From: Chaetoderma sp. LZ-2023a
Taxonomy: Eukaryota; Mollusca; Caudofoveata; Chaetodermatida; Chaetodermatidae
Direction of reading: 5' to 3'
Length of the DNA: 64,000 nucleotides
Assembly (NCBI GenBank): GCA_034401795.1
Contig: CM067372.1
Coordinates: 17,015,924 to 17,079,923 of the forward strand
Shown: positions 14,501-29,500 of the stretch, piece after piece
Layout: the number at the start of each line of letters is the position of its first letter
Position numbering within the stretch: position 1 is the first letter of the stretch
The notes under the pieces: model-generated
Told to the model about the DNA's origin: nothing
The model's database searches: none
The model's input: the letters and a program-made list of their open reading frames with translations, nothing else
Made by a program: the position numbers and the translations under genes

Positions 14501-17500
14501 GTACCCATCCATCTTAGTGCAAGAGGTAATAATGCAACTAGAGGAATGCTGATTATGATGGTGGGGAAACACTATGTTTTTGTTTGAACTTGAAAACGAG
14601 GCCTGAATATGGTTACGTTGACACAACTGACAACTATTGCCCTACAGTTGACACACGTGGCTAGATTGTCATTAATGGTGTCTGAAAACAAAGTTTAACA
14701 TCTGTGCACGAGTTTGAGACTGTCATTATTAATACCGGGTATATCCACCTTGTGCCTGGATGACGGCCTGGACACGACGTCTTATGCTGGTCACCAACCG
14801 ACTGATACGCCATTGTGGTATTCGTTGCCATTCAAGATGGAGTGCGTCTGTTAATTCCTGTAGGGTCTGCACAGGAGGATCCCTCCTTCTCACCATGTTT
14901 CCCAGATATGCTCAATAGGGTTCATGTTAGGGCTCCTTGCTGGCCATGGTAGGGTTTCGATGGCATTCTGGCGGAGGTATTCATGCACAGCTCTAGCACG
15001 ATGTGGTCGGGCGTTGTCATCCATGAATATAGGGTGGGTTCCAGGTGCATGATTTACAAAATGAGGGACCACAACTCTATCCAGTATGGAATCTTGATAT
15101 CTTTGTCCATTTAGTGTTCCAGGTACAGTCAACAGATCCAGCTTACAATCAAATGAGATGCACCCCCATATCATAATGGAACCTCCACCAAATGGAACTT
15201 CTTCCATGATGTTACGTTGGTCGTACGCCGTGCGTCTGGACCTCCATACACGAGTTCGACCATCTGTGGCATGAAGCAGGAACCGACTTTCATCGGACCA
15301 GTGTACCCGTCTCCAGGATCTCATGTTCCAGTGTCTTCTTTCGTTGCACCACCTCAGACGCTCCTCTTTGTGGTGTGCAGTGAGGAGAGGACGTCTGACA
15401 GGTCTCCTAGCTTTCATGCCAGCAGCATACAGTCTCCTTTTGACGGTAGACATTGACACTCTATTGCGCGTTTCCCATTGCTGGCTGAGCACTCTGCTGT
15501 TGGTGAATGGAGATCTCCTAACAAGGCGTACTAGGGCTCGATCATCACGGGCAGTAGTCTTCTTCGGTCTTCCAGATCTAGGCCTGTCCTTCACCTCGTT
15601 AGTTTGCCCATGTTTTGCAATCAAACGACTGATTACAGTATGGTTAATGTTCAGCTGTCTGCCAATCTCTCTGCATGACATACCAGTGGTATGCATGCCT
15701 ATGATTTGCCATTTCACACGATCACTTAACCTTCGTCTTGCCATAGCGGTTCACAATCAAGAGCTAATTCTCTCTGTACAAATAAACCACGGTCATGAAC
15801 ACAAAATTCCTAATCTTGTCGCCTAAATCTGTATGTACTGTTCTACACCTCAAACTGGACTTTTACATAACTGAACACGTGTGCTGTTTCCCGCCACGCA
15901 CGGACATCAAGCATGCATGTGCATTTCGTACTTGGAATTATGTCAGCTAACGCGGGGACAAAAAGTATGGCAGCCTAGTTGTACCATCATGTTTCTACGT
16001 TCTATTGTTTTTGCTGGTGCTTAACTTTTGCACAGGTGTATATAATATAACAGATCAATGCAATTTGAGACAAGATCAGTATCCCTTTCACATTTGGCTA
16101 ATAAAATCCCAAAATATGTAAATTTCCTAGCTAAGAGATTTAATATTTGACTACGAAAATCCCAAAATAGACTAATTTACTGGCCAATAATTTCAGATGT
16201 GTAGGTCAGTCCCTGTGTTGTCTACCATCTCATTACACGCAACCACAGATTTTAACATTTTTAGTTGCAATCGAAACTAGTTATAGTATATAAGTCTATA
16301 TGTTTGTCAGTCAAATGTTTTACATTTCTTACAAAGCTGCCTAGGTCACAACTACAGTGTTGTGTGTGTGTGTGATTCAGAAATTCTAGAATACTGCTCA
16401 GAAATAGTTTGTTCATGTTTCGAAAACAAAAACAGAATCTTGTTAGTTAGCAAGAAATATTCTGTGGAATATTTTGCACAGTACATATTACTAGCCATGT
16501 CGCTAGCATGGAGTGCTGGGAGTGCTGGGTGTTCTTGTGCTCAAGACATTTTTAACAAGCATTCTGTAAATATTGCTTTGCAATACATGTCCCCTACCTG
16601 GTGATATAAATCTTTAGAGATTGACAGTCAAATACTCCATTAAAAATTGACAGAAGCAGCTGAAGCTCGAACATGATCTGTAACTTCTCATAACATGGCA
16701 ATAAACCAAGTAAGTCTCAGTTATATATGGTGAAGGAGAAGGAGTCTTGAAAGCTGATATGTTTGTAGTTCATAAATCGAAAGGGGACATAAATCCATCA
16801 AAGAATGACGCATACGTCTGAAAACCCACTTGGACTGCAATTTCTCAAAATAAAGTAATGTACCAATTCTCAGTTGAATAACTTGAAAGACTGCGAGAAA
16901 AAGGGCTGAAAACTAATATTTTTCGTATTTCATAGGTCGAAAGGGGGCATAACCTCATAAAAAATGTACACATATGCCTGAAACTCCAACTTGGTCTGTA
17001 ACTTCTCATACCAAAGCAATGTCGCAATTCTCAGTATAATATCTTGAAAGACTGCGAAAAAAAGTGCGGAAAACTAACATTTTTCGTATTTCATACGTCG
17101 AAAGGGGGCATAACTCCATGAAAAATTGACGAAAATATCTGAACCTCGAACTTGCTATGTAACACCTTATACTAAAGCGATGCACCGATCTTCGCTTAAA
17201 TATCTCGCAGGAGTGCGAAAAAAGGTGTGGAAAGCTAATATTTTTCGTATTTCATGTCGAAAGGGGGCATACCCCATGAAAAGTTGACAAAAATGTCTGA
17301 AACTCGAACTTCCTCTGTAACTCCTTATACTAAAGCGATGCACCGATTTTCGCTTAAATATCTTGAATGTGTGCGAAAAAAAGTGCGGAAAGCTAATATT
17401 TTTCATATTTCTTAAGTCGAAAGGGGGGCATAACTCCATCAAAAATGTACGCATACGCCTGAAACTCGAACTTGGTCTGTAACTTCTTATACCAAAGCAA

Positions 17501-20500
17501 TGTAGCAATTCTCTGCTTAATCTCTTGAAAGACTGCGGGAAAACTAATATTTTTCGTATTTCATAAGTCGAAAGGGGGCATAACTCCATGAAAAATTGAC
17601 GAAAATGTCTGAAACTCTAACTTGTTCTGTAACTCCTTATACTAAAGCGATGCACTGTTGTTTTCTTAACAGCAACATTGTTTTCAAAATAAGTTGGTTC
17701 GACTGGAAAGGGGTCCCGTAGAAGTATACTAATGCTGGGCTCAAAAGTTAAAACGCAACAGCAACATCTTTCAGCAACATTATTTTCAAAGTAAACACTT
17801 GTGACTTCACGGTGGTTTGCTTTGGAAACATTCTATGTAATTTCAAAGCTGTACTTAGTAGATCCATGGCATCAAGATACACCTCATGTATTGACTAAAT
17901 TGAGTCATGTTAAATGAATTTGAGTGCGACTTTTGCGAGTACCAGAAAAAAAAAACCCTCAAATTAGTCAACAGAAGGGATCTTACATTGCAAAGAATAT
18001 ATTTCCCTACATATAAAGTATTGAAATGGCTACATAAATTGCTGTAAATAATTTATGCATAAATTATATGCATCTGAGAAAATATTGATGAATTTACTTA
18101 AACCTATAATGGTCCAGACAGCTGAAACTCGCCTCTGAAGTTTGGAAATTTGCCACTGAAATGTCTGGCCAGATAATTGAGCCAATGATTGTAGCGCTAC
18201 ATTTTTAATGAGATGGACAGCATCCACGTCGAGCACTAGTTTTTCCACATATCACACACCATGTGTGGCAGTGTCACAAAATTATGATTTATTAAGATAG
18301 TATACCCCCTTGATAAATCAAATGTCTACCGAAAAACTCTTAACATTCTTCTAATTCTTGAAAAGGAGATCAGATAAGTCCTTGATGAGTTAAATGTCCA
18401 CTGAAAAACTTACATTTTCCTAGTTCTTGGTGCAAAATAAGTCCAAACAACGTAAAAATATGGAAAAAATGTGAAAATCATTTAAATTATGACGGCGACT
18501 AGATGTAATGATTGTATAGATCAAATCTGTAAAGTTTTATTAAGATCGGATAAGTCCCTGATAAATTAATGTACCTTGAAAAGATTTAACATTTATCTGC
18601 ACGCCACACACCAGCAGGGTTTGATCTCTAGTTATGTTCGCTAGTCCGAGACTACCTGATTCTCTTACAGACTACTTATAGTCTGTTGGTCACAAGTCCG
18701 GTGGACTAGTACAAAATTTCTGTCAAAATTATCCATTAGACTCGCAAAAACAAAATATTCCATGACATTGAGAAAACTAATGCATAAATTTCTTGCAAAC
18801 ACGCAAGCTTGCACGCTTAAAATTACAGCAGAAGCTATATATGTTAAAATCTATGATAGCAGTGCCTGTTCATAGTCGGCAACCATTCTGGAGCATTTGC
18901 ATTTAATTCACGCTCAGATTTTTTCGGTTTCTATATGATAGGACATAACATATCCGAAGACAACTGAATTGCGAAATCGCTTAATGTGTGCAAAAGTGCT
19001 GACATCGTAAAACGAATTACTTGGTCAATTCAGCCTAGAGGGATACAAGAATTGCTCATTGCCTCGTAGCTGAGTTGCATGGCTTATGAATTGATCGGTA
19101 ATTATGGAGAATTCATAAAATTGATTTTGACCGATACTTACATATCTGGCATATGTATATGGCTTGGAAACTACATATAATATAGTATACCAATTACATC
19201 AACGTGAATATCTGTACACTCTACATTTAATAATTAAACTGTATACTGATGACATATTTTGCCGAGGAACATATACACCCCCAACGTTCCCGACGAATTG
19301 AAACTTCTGGTTCATTTTGTCATAGAGGGGTATATGAGAATTCCTATTATCCAGGAACATTGTCGTGTCGAATTTAGTAATGTCTATACAGTATCAACCG
19401 ATTTTGGGACAAATGTTATGATAAAATGCATTAAATTATCACTAAGCTACTATTAGAACATCGTGAGCACGCTTTCTAAACAATACAATTCGATATTTAA
19501 TCATTTTACAGCTTGAATTGATGACTTTTTAAAGACAAAATGGCGGTAGAATAGCAATAGTCAGAACTGAGAAAATTATGCCATTACACATACTCCAATT
19601 CAGTGACTGACCGTCTAAGAGTCTGTTTTAGATAAAATATCACAGCGCATAGTAGCTACACGGCGCATGACACCGTGTAGCCTGGTTCCCAAATAAATGC
19701 CCCAGGGAACCAATCTACCGCAATGGTGCAGTTCTGAATGCATTAACTTCCTGGTTAGTGTGCTATAAAAATATGTGCACGTGTGTCAAGATATTGTCAT
19801 GACTTGTAAAATAGTAACACAATTTGGACAAGTAATATGCTAATTCTTCTTAGATGCACCAAATTTTTTATCATACCGCATATTATTTAAGATGTGCAAT
19901 GCGTTAATCCTGTATTTTGCTCAGAAATTTAAAGAAAAAAATCTTATTTAACATGACTGCGCATATACATATATATATTCAAACGCGTGATTTGCTGATT
20001 ACTGGAACTACACAACAAATTACATGTGGTACCTGGTTCCCTGCACAATATAATTTTATAGCGCTAAAAGAATTGATAGCGGTTCCAAACTAATTATGCA
20101 ATATCAAATCAAGCGATAAGAACGTAATTATAAACATATTCATTTCATGTTCGTGTCCTCAGTTCGCGATTTCTATGTATTTTATGTGATGAAACTTTGA
20201 TATTGGGTGCTTGCTAGATGTCTTACACACGAGGCATCAAAAAGTGAATGTGGACGAATTTAGATTTGGCGATTCCTTTTATTTGGCTGGATGTGTTTCT
20301 TAATTTCATAATGACCCTTCAGCTCTAAAGTGTTAAGGAAGCTGTTAAAGAATGTCCTACCTTACAATAATCTTTGGTACCGACAAACTCATATGAGCCG
20401 AGACACAGCTCCGCTCTCTGAGACCAATCAACCCGTCTCCCTGTGTGATCTAGATGGTTGAAGTATTCATTTGGCACTGTGGAAGAAAACAGATGCTTGA

Positions 20501-23500
20501 ATTAGTCACTTGGCACTGCCTAAGAAATGTAACTATGATTTACTCAAGAGTAATGGACCTTTCCATTTTTTAGCTATGCCCCGCCCACCACTAGCTAAGC
20601 TCCACCCACACCTCGCCGTGTTTGGATTGATCGATCCCCGAATGCCCTAGCTATCAATTTCCTGAAAACTATACAGGGAAGCTGTTGAATATTTTGTAAC
20701 TAATTAGACTGGGTGCTGTTGCTGCCATAGGCAGCAACAGCGCCCAGTCAAATTAGTTTCGAAATATTCAACAGAATATTTATTAAATAGTAAAAGCAAA
20801 CAATTTGTACAAGAGCCCATAGACCGTCTTCAAATATGTGTTCGTGACGTACTTATCGACGTCATTCATTATGACATCATTGTACACACCACGCAGTTCA
20901 TTATGACGTCATATGATGGGTGGGTACTCTGGAAAGGACCATTAGAACCTCATACTATACCTGCTTGCTCATATTAGCTCATAACAGTCATATAGCTTGC
21001 TTAAAATGACAACCCTGCATGATATGCCAATTAAATGTTCACAATTTAATCTTAAAAACTTAGCACCATAACCATTGGATTTCCAGTCTCTCAATTTCAA
21101 GCAAGATAGTTAAATATTTTTAAACTAATTTAACTATAACCTATTGCGATCATATGCAACAACAGCATCCATTCATACTGAGTTGCAGGTACAAAATACT
21201 GTATTTACCCAAAGGTAGTCCACTAGTGTGTCTAGTCCACACCACTAAATTTGACCCCAAATGGCCTAAAAATGTGTTTTCATTTATACACCTGTGCAAA
21301 AGTTAAGCACCAGCAAAAACAATAGAACGTAGAAACATGATGGTACAACTAGGCTGCCATACTTTTTGTCCCCGCGTTAGCTGACATAATTCCAAGTACG
21401 AAATGCACATGCATGCATGTCTTCACGCCGCTTGATGTCCGTGCGTGGCGGGAAACAGCACACGTGTTCAGTTATGTAAAAGTACAGTTTGAGGTGTAGA
21501 ACATTACATACAGATTTAGGCGACAAGATTAGGAATTTTGTGTTCATGACCGTGGTTTATTTGTACAGAGAGAATTAGCTCTTGATTGTGAACCACTATG
21601 GCAAGACGAAGGTTAAGTGATCGTGTGAAATGGCAAATCATAGGCATGCATATCACTGGTATGTCATGCAGAGAGATTGGCAGACAGCTGAACATTAACC
21701 GTACTGTAATCAGTCGTTTGATTGCAAAACATGGGAAAACTAACGAGGTGAAGGACAGGCCTAGATCTGGAAGACCGAAGAAGACTACTGCCCGTGATGA
21801 TCGAGCCCTAGTACGCCTTGTTAGGAGATCTCCATTCACCAACAGCAGAGTGCTCAGCCAGCAATGGGAAACGCGCAATAGAGTGTCAATGTCTACCGTC
21901 AAAAGGAGACTGTATGCTGCTGGCATGAAAGCTAGGAGACCTGTCAGACGTCCTCTCCTCACTGCACACCACAAAGAGGAGCGTCTGAGGTGGTGCAACG
22001 AAAGAAGACACTGGAACATGAGATCCTGGAGACGGGTACACTGGTCCGATGAAAGTCGGTTCCTGCTTCATGCCACAGATGGTCGAACTCGTGTATGGAG
22101 GTCCAGACGCACGGCGTACGACCAACGTAACATCATGGAAGAAGTTCCATTTGGTGGAGGTTCCGTTATGATATGGGGGTGCATCTCATTTGATTGTAAG
22201 CTGGATGTGTTGACTGTACCTGGAACACTAAATGGACAAAGATATCAAGATTCCATACTGGATAGAGCTGTGGTCCCTCATTTTGTAAATCATGCACCTG
22301 GAACCCACCCTATATTCATGGATGACAACGCCCGACCACATCGTGCTAGAGCTGTGCATGAATACCTCCTCCAGAATGCCATCGAAACCCTACCATGGCC
22401 AGCAAGGAGCCCTGACATGAACCCTATTGAGCATATCTGGGACATTCTGGGAAACATGGTGAGAAGGAGGGATCCTCCTGTGCAGAACCTACAGGAATTA
22501 ACAGACGCACTCCATCTTGAATGGCAACGAATACCACAATGGCGTATCAGTCGGTTGGTGACCAGCATGAGACGTCGTGTCCAGGCCGTCATCCAGGCAC
22601 AAGGTGGATATACCCGGTATTAATAATGACAGTCTCAAACTCGTGCACAGATGTTAAACTTCGTTTTCAGACACCATTAATGACAATCTAGCCACGTGTG
22701 TCAACTGTAGGGCAATAGTTGTCAGTTGTGTCAACGTAACCATATTCAGGCCTCGTTTTCAAGTTCAAACAAAAACATACAGTGTTTCCCCACCATCATA
22801 ATCAGCATTCCTCTAGTTGCATTATTACCTCTTGCACTAAGATGGATGGGTACATAAATGTTTATGCTATTGCTTTCTTCATAGCGCATGAATATACCCT
22901 CGCATGTGCGTAAAAATAGGGTGGTGCTTAACTTTTGCACAGGTGTATATAAGCCGCTGTGAGTGAGAGACTTAGGAACAAAAACCAGTAACAAAGCAAC
23001 TATTGTGCTTCGCATATTTTTTTCTTATACAATCCAGTTGTTAAATTGTTAATATATATTTAATTTTTTTACTTACGGGTATATCATTTGCTTAGTCTTT
23101 TATCAACTATTTCATATTAAATCTTATAAATTACTCAAGCCAGTCATTCCAGTGGTAAAAAATAGTCTTCTCTTGGCCTGCAAATGGGCATTTGCCAAGA
23201 GCACTGCAGACACCAGTTGTGGCCGGCTTGACCATTAAAGGGATAATATCATCCTTATTGTATGCTAGCAACGATCAGTAGACGAATATCTGGCTTAATT
23301 TATGTAATATTGGCATTTGGTTTCTAAACATAGTGAGAAAATGGATCATATATGACTGGTTAAAATGTGAGGAAACATAACGGAAAAAAATGTTAGGCTA
23401 ATCTATGGGTCTATACGGTATTGAACATAGTATTCATTATAGCATAGAGAATTCGTCATTTCTGCTCATTAAAGGTTAACGGTCAGCGATGGGTTTTGAG

Positions 23501-26500
23501 AATAAAATGTCGCATTGCTGATCAATGACCCTTTTTTTTAAATCTACCTCTAAAATGGCAACGAGCAAACAAGTCATTCAAGTTGTAAATTTTCAAGTCT
23601 TCTCTTAGCCTGCAAATGAAAATTCACACAAAATGTTTACCAAACTTGACTAGAAATTTCAGCGATTCTCATAAACTCAATATAAAAATCAATTTCAGCT
23701 CAGAAATAAATTTGAAATGAAACCATACAACATTGTGCGAAGGGAAGAAAGGTTTTCTATAGGCATGACGGTGCACAGGTTTTCTATAGGCATGACGGTG
23801 CACAGGTTTTCTATAGGCATGACGGTGCACAGGTTTTCTATAGGCATGACGGTGCACAGGTTTTCTATAGGCATGACGGTGCACAGGTTTTCTATAGGCA
23901 TGACGGTGCACAGGTTTTCTATAGGCATGACGGTGCACAGGTTTTCTATAGGCATGACGGTGCACAGGTTTTCTATAGGCATGACGGTGCACAGGTTTTC
24001 TATAGGCATGACGGTGCACAGGTTTTCTATAGGCATGACGGTGCACAGGTTTTCTATAGGCATGACGGTGCACAGGTTTTCTATAGGCATGACGGTGCAC
24101 AGGTTTTCTATAGGCATAACGGTGCACAGGTTTTCTATAGGCATAACGGTGCACAGGTTTTCTATAGGCATGACGGTGTACAGGTTTTCTATAGGCATGA
24201 CGGTGCACAGGTTTTCTATAGGCATGACGGTGCACAGGTTTTCTATAGGCATGACGGTGCACAGGTTTTCTATAGGCATGACGGTGCACAGGTTTTCTAT
24301 AGGCATGACGGTGCACAGGTTTTCTATAGGCATGACGGTGCACAGGTTTTCTATAGGCATGACGGTGCACAGGTTTTCTATAGGCATGACGGTGCACAGG
24401 TTTTCTATAGGCATGACGGTGCACAGGTTTTCTATAGGCATGACGGTGCACAGGTTTTCTATAGGCATGACGGTGCACAGGTTTTCTATAGGAATGACGG
24501 TGCACAGGTTTTCTATAGGCATGACGGTGCACAGGTTTTCTATAGGCATAACGGTGCACAGGTTTTCTATAGGCATGACGGTGCACAGGTTTTCTATAGG
24601 CATAACGGTGCACAGGTTTTCTATAGGCATAATGGTGCACAGGTTTTCTATAGGCATGACGGTGCACAGGTTTTCTATAGGCATAATGGTGTACAGGTTT
24701 TCTATAGGCATGACGGTGCACAGGTTTTCTATAGGCATGACGGTGCACAGGTTTTCTATAGGCATGACGGTGCACAGGTTTTCTATAGGAATGACGGTGC
24801 ACAGGTTTTCTATAGGCATGACGGTGCACAGGTTTTCTATAGGCATAACGGTGCACAGGTTTTCTATAGGCATAACGGTGCACAGGTTTTCTATAGGCAT
24901 GACGGTGCACAAGTTTTCTATAGGCATGACGGTGCACAGGTTTTCTATAGGCATGATGGTGCACAGGTTTTCTATAGGCATGATGGTGCACAGGTTTTCT
25001 ATAGGCATAATGGTGCACAGGTTTTCTATAGGCATGATGGTGCACAGGTTTTCTATAGGCATAATGGTGCACAGGTTTTCTATAGGCATGACGGTGCACA
25101 GGTTTTCTATAGGCATGATGGTGCACAGGTTTTATATAGGCATAATGGTGCACAGGTTTTCTATAGGCATGACGGTGCACAGGTTTTCTATAGGAATGAC
25201 GGTGCACAGGTTTTCTATAGGCATGATGGTGCACAAGTTTTCTATAGGCATAACGGTGCACAGGTTTTCTATAGGCATGACGGTGCACAAGTTTTCTATA
25301 GGCATGACGGTGCACAGGTTTTCTATAGGCATGATGTTGCACAGGTTTTCTATAGGCATGATGGTGCACAGGTTTTCTATAGGCATAATGGTGCACAGGT
25401 TTTCTATAGGCATGACGGTGCACAGGTTTTCTATAGGCATAATGGTGCACAGGTTTTCTATAGGCATGACGGTGCACAGGTTTTCTATAGGCATGACGGT
25501 GCACAGGTTTTATATAGGCATAATGGTGCACAGGTTTTCTATAGGCATAATGGTGCACAGGTTTTCTATAGGCATAATGGTGCACAGGTTCTCTATAGGC
25601 ATGATGGTGCACAGGTTTTCTATAGGCATAATGGTGCACAGGTTTTCTATAGGCATGATGGTGCACAGGTTTTCTATAGGCATGATGGTGCACAGGTTTT
25701 CTATAGGCATAATGGTGCACAGGTTTTCTATAGGCATAATGGTGCACAAGTTCTCTATAGGCATGATGGTGCACAGGTTTTCTATAGGCATAATGGTGCA
25801 CATGTTTTCTATAGGCATGACGGTGCACAGGTTTTCTATAGGCATAATGGTGCACAGGTTCTCTATAGGCATAATGGTGCACAGGTTTTCTATAGGCATA
25901 ATGGTGCACAGGTTTTATATAGGCATAATGGTGCACAGGTTTTCTATAGGCATGATGGTGCACAGGTTTTCTATAGGCATGATGGTGCACAGGTTTTCTA
26001 TAGGCATGATGGTGCACAGGTTTTCTATAGGCATAATGGTGCACAGGTTTTCTATAGGCATAATGGTGCACAAGTTCTCTATAGGCATGATGGTGCACAG
26101 GTTTTCTATAGGCATAATGGTGCACAGGTTTTCTATAGGCATGACGGTGCACAGGTTTTCTATAGGCATAATGGTGCACAGGTTCTCTATAGGCATAATG
26201 GTGCACAGGTTTTCTATAGGCATAATGGTGCACAGGTTTTATATAGGCATAATGGTGCACAGGTTTTCTATAGGCATGATGGTGCACAGGTTTTCTATAG
26301 GCATAATGGTGCACAGGTTTTCTATAGGCATGATGGTGCACAGGTGGTGCAGAAATGACGTCAGGCTACATTTAAATTAGAGAAGCTAGAAGTGTCCATT
26401 GTTCCCTTCCCACACAGCAGGATTCTCTCCCAATTCCTATGTTGGCAGGATAGGCATAGACTTGCACACCAATGAATGTGCTATAAAGAGCGTTCATATT

Positions 26501-29500
26501 CCATCCTCTGTGTCAACACCCATGACAATTCTATGACCTGAACTAAGACCTTTAATCATCTCCGCAAATAAATTAATAACTTTAATAAGTGTTATGGTTG
26601 AATAGTTTGCTACTAATTTGCCTGTACACTGATCCGGCTTAGATCCAACACTGTTACTGGTCCAAACAAATTATTTTTGTAAGATTCGCAAGACATATAC
26701 CCTCATGATGCTCACTTTTGGCTACTTTAAATAAAAGACTTCTATAACTTTCCATGACCTTTGATATGTTTGAGAAACCGTGAATTGGCTTTTCTAGCAT
26801 TTACAAGTACTACAGGTAAACATTCAATTTTCATGACCTATACAATCTCTGTATTGTATATCACTCAGGGGTTGAAACAAGAAATTGTTCTCCATGTACA
26901 AAGACAATCTACAAGTAAATAGATTGATATTCTCGCATAATAGCCAGAAAAGTGCATGTATCTTGTGCACCCGGGATTGCAGAGGTTACTTCACTGGCTA
27001 TGTTTTCATCTGCATAGTGCATGTAAAAAGGCAATATTTAATGGCCATGATATAGCTTACCATCAGTTGCAGTATCAGCTCGCTATAACACACACAGCTT
27101 ACTATCAGTTGCAGTATTACTCTGATATAAAGCACACAGCTTACCATCTGTTGCAGCATTACTCTGCTAACAAAGACAGCTTACCATCCATTGCAGCATT
27201 ACTCTGTATAACACACACAGCTTACCATCAGTTGCAGCATTACTCTGTATAACACACACAGCTTACCATCCGTTGCAGTATTACTCTGATAACACATACA
27301 GTTTACCATCCGTTGCAGCATTACTCTGCTAACAAACACAGCTTACCATCCGTTGCAGCATTACTCTGTATAACACACACAGCTTACCATCAGTTTCAGA
27401 ATTACTCTGCTAACAAACACAGCTTACCATCAGCTGCAGTATTACTCTGATAACACACACAGCTTACCATCAGTTGCAGTATTACTCTGCTAACACACAC
27501 AGCTTACCATCAGTTGCAGTATTACTCTGCTAACAAACACACCTTACCATCAGTTGCAGTTTTACTCTGATAACAAACACAGCTTACCATCAGTTGCAGT
27601 ATCACCCCGATAGCACACACAGCTTACCATCAGTTGCAGTATTACTCTGATAACAAACACACCTTACCATCAGTTGCAGTATCACCCAGATAACACACAC
27701 AGCTTACCATCAGTTGCAGTATCACCCTGATAACACACACAGCTTACCATCAGTTGCAGTATCACCCCGATAACACACACATCTTACCATCAGTTGTAGT
27801 ATCACCCCGCTATAAACACACAGCTTACTATCAGTTGCAGTATTACTCTGATATAACACACACAGCTTACCATCAGTTACAGTATTACTCTGATATAAAT
27901 CACACAGCTTACCATCAGTTGCAGTATTACTCTGATAACACACACACCTTACTATCAGTTGCAGTATTACTCTGATATAAAACACACAGCTTACCATCAG
28001 TTGTAGTATTACTCTGATAACACACACAGCTTACCATCAATTGCAGTATTACTCTGATAACACACACAGCTTACCATCAGTTGCAGCACTGCAGAACGCA
28101 CACTGGAATCTCTTTCCTCCGTCTATAAACTGCATGAAGGAATTCATGTAAGCCTTACAGCGTGTACATCTTACAGGCCCGATCTCACCCAGGTCCACCA
28201 CAGGAGGTGCTTGCTGAATAACAATAACAACAACACATATATCTTACAGGGCCGATCTCACCCAGGTCCACCACGGGAGGTGCAGGTGTTTGCTGATTAA
28301 CAACCTGTATCGCTCACCTGGAATTATTGGCCACTGGCATAATATAACAAAACGAGATGACCATTGGACAAATTTACCAATCAAATTTCTGTGAAGATGG
28401 TTTAAAATTGGCTCAGTCATTAATAAGTAGTCTTTTTATGATTTTCTAAGGAATTTGCAGAAAATACAAGATGTCTCCCAAAAATGCTAAATTCTGATTG
28501 ATTCATGGTGAACATGTGTTTTTGACATATCATATTTCGGCCCGATTCAGCGGTTCTGGCGGTCGCTTTCACGAAAATTAGGTCATCCAAGATGGCCACC
28601 GAACCATTTGGCAAATCAAGTTCCCTCAAACAAACATTGTTCAGCTCTTGCCATATACCATATTTCATGAGGTTTGCATCGATCCCCCAAGCAGTTTGGT
28701 TGATTTTTTAAGACGTTGCTAAGTCAGCCAAATCTAAGAAGGTCACCGGCTAAATCAGCCGATCATCTTCCTTTGAACAAACTTGTACCACTATGCCATA
28801 AGGATGCTTCCTGTTAAACATAGCTGAAATCGGCACAGTGGTTCTCGAGAAGACATTTTAAATTTCCCATTGCTTTAGTATGGGAGCCTTTGGCGGGAAA
28901 ATGATCAAAGCTACCCATCAAACCGTTTATGCGACAGCTTCGACAATGGCAAATTTGAAATCAGAATACCAAAAAAAACATATAAAACCAATTTCGGCCT
29001 TTAAAAATCCATCAAATAAAAAAAATCTGATATGCCAGACAAACATGCTAGATTTTGATACCCCACAGTGGCTATGTTTTTACGAATCACCTTCCTTTGA
29101 AGAAACTTAAATGTCCATTATTCACTCGATCTCACCCAGGTTCACCACAGGTATTTGCTGAATAACAATAACAACAATTAGTGTTGTGAATCGGAAAAAG
29201 AAAATTTTCTGGAAAATTTACCAACATATTTTTCCAGAAAATTTTCGGTCACCTAAGGATGCAATTGCAAATTTTTATTTCCCTATTGCATTAATACCGG
29301 TGCTTTTGCTACTAATATAAGTAAATAGATTTAGATTTGTGTCATGTATTGCCATGGCTGAAATGGCTTGCGTCACGTTACACTATCACTATTGTTCAGA
29401 AATAACAAATTTCCAAACAATGCTGTTAAATATCTTGAACCCAATTTGTTTGAAAAAAGCTATCGTTGCTACAGGCAGTAATGGCTTGGCAGCAATGGCT

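Noticed and set aside
23745-26345. CRISPR-like appearance of regular short repeats
   Set aside because: The units are contiguous with no unique spacers, and the host is a eukaryote.
23669-26380. About 890-codon frames on both strands
   Set aside because: Pure 27-bp periodicity, open in several frames at once, deep in an intron, with no promoter or splice evidence.
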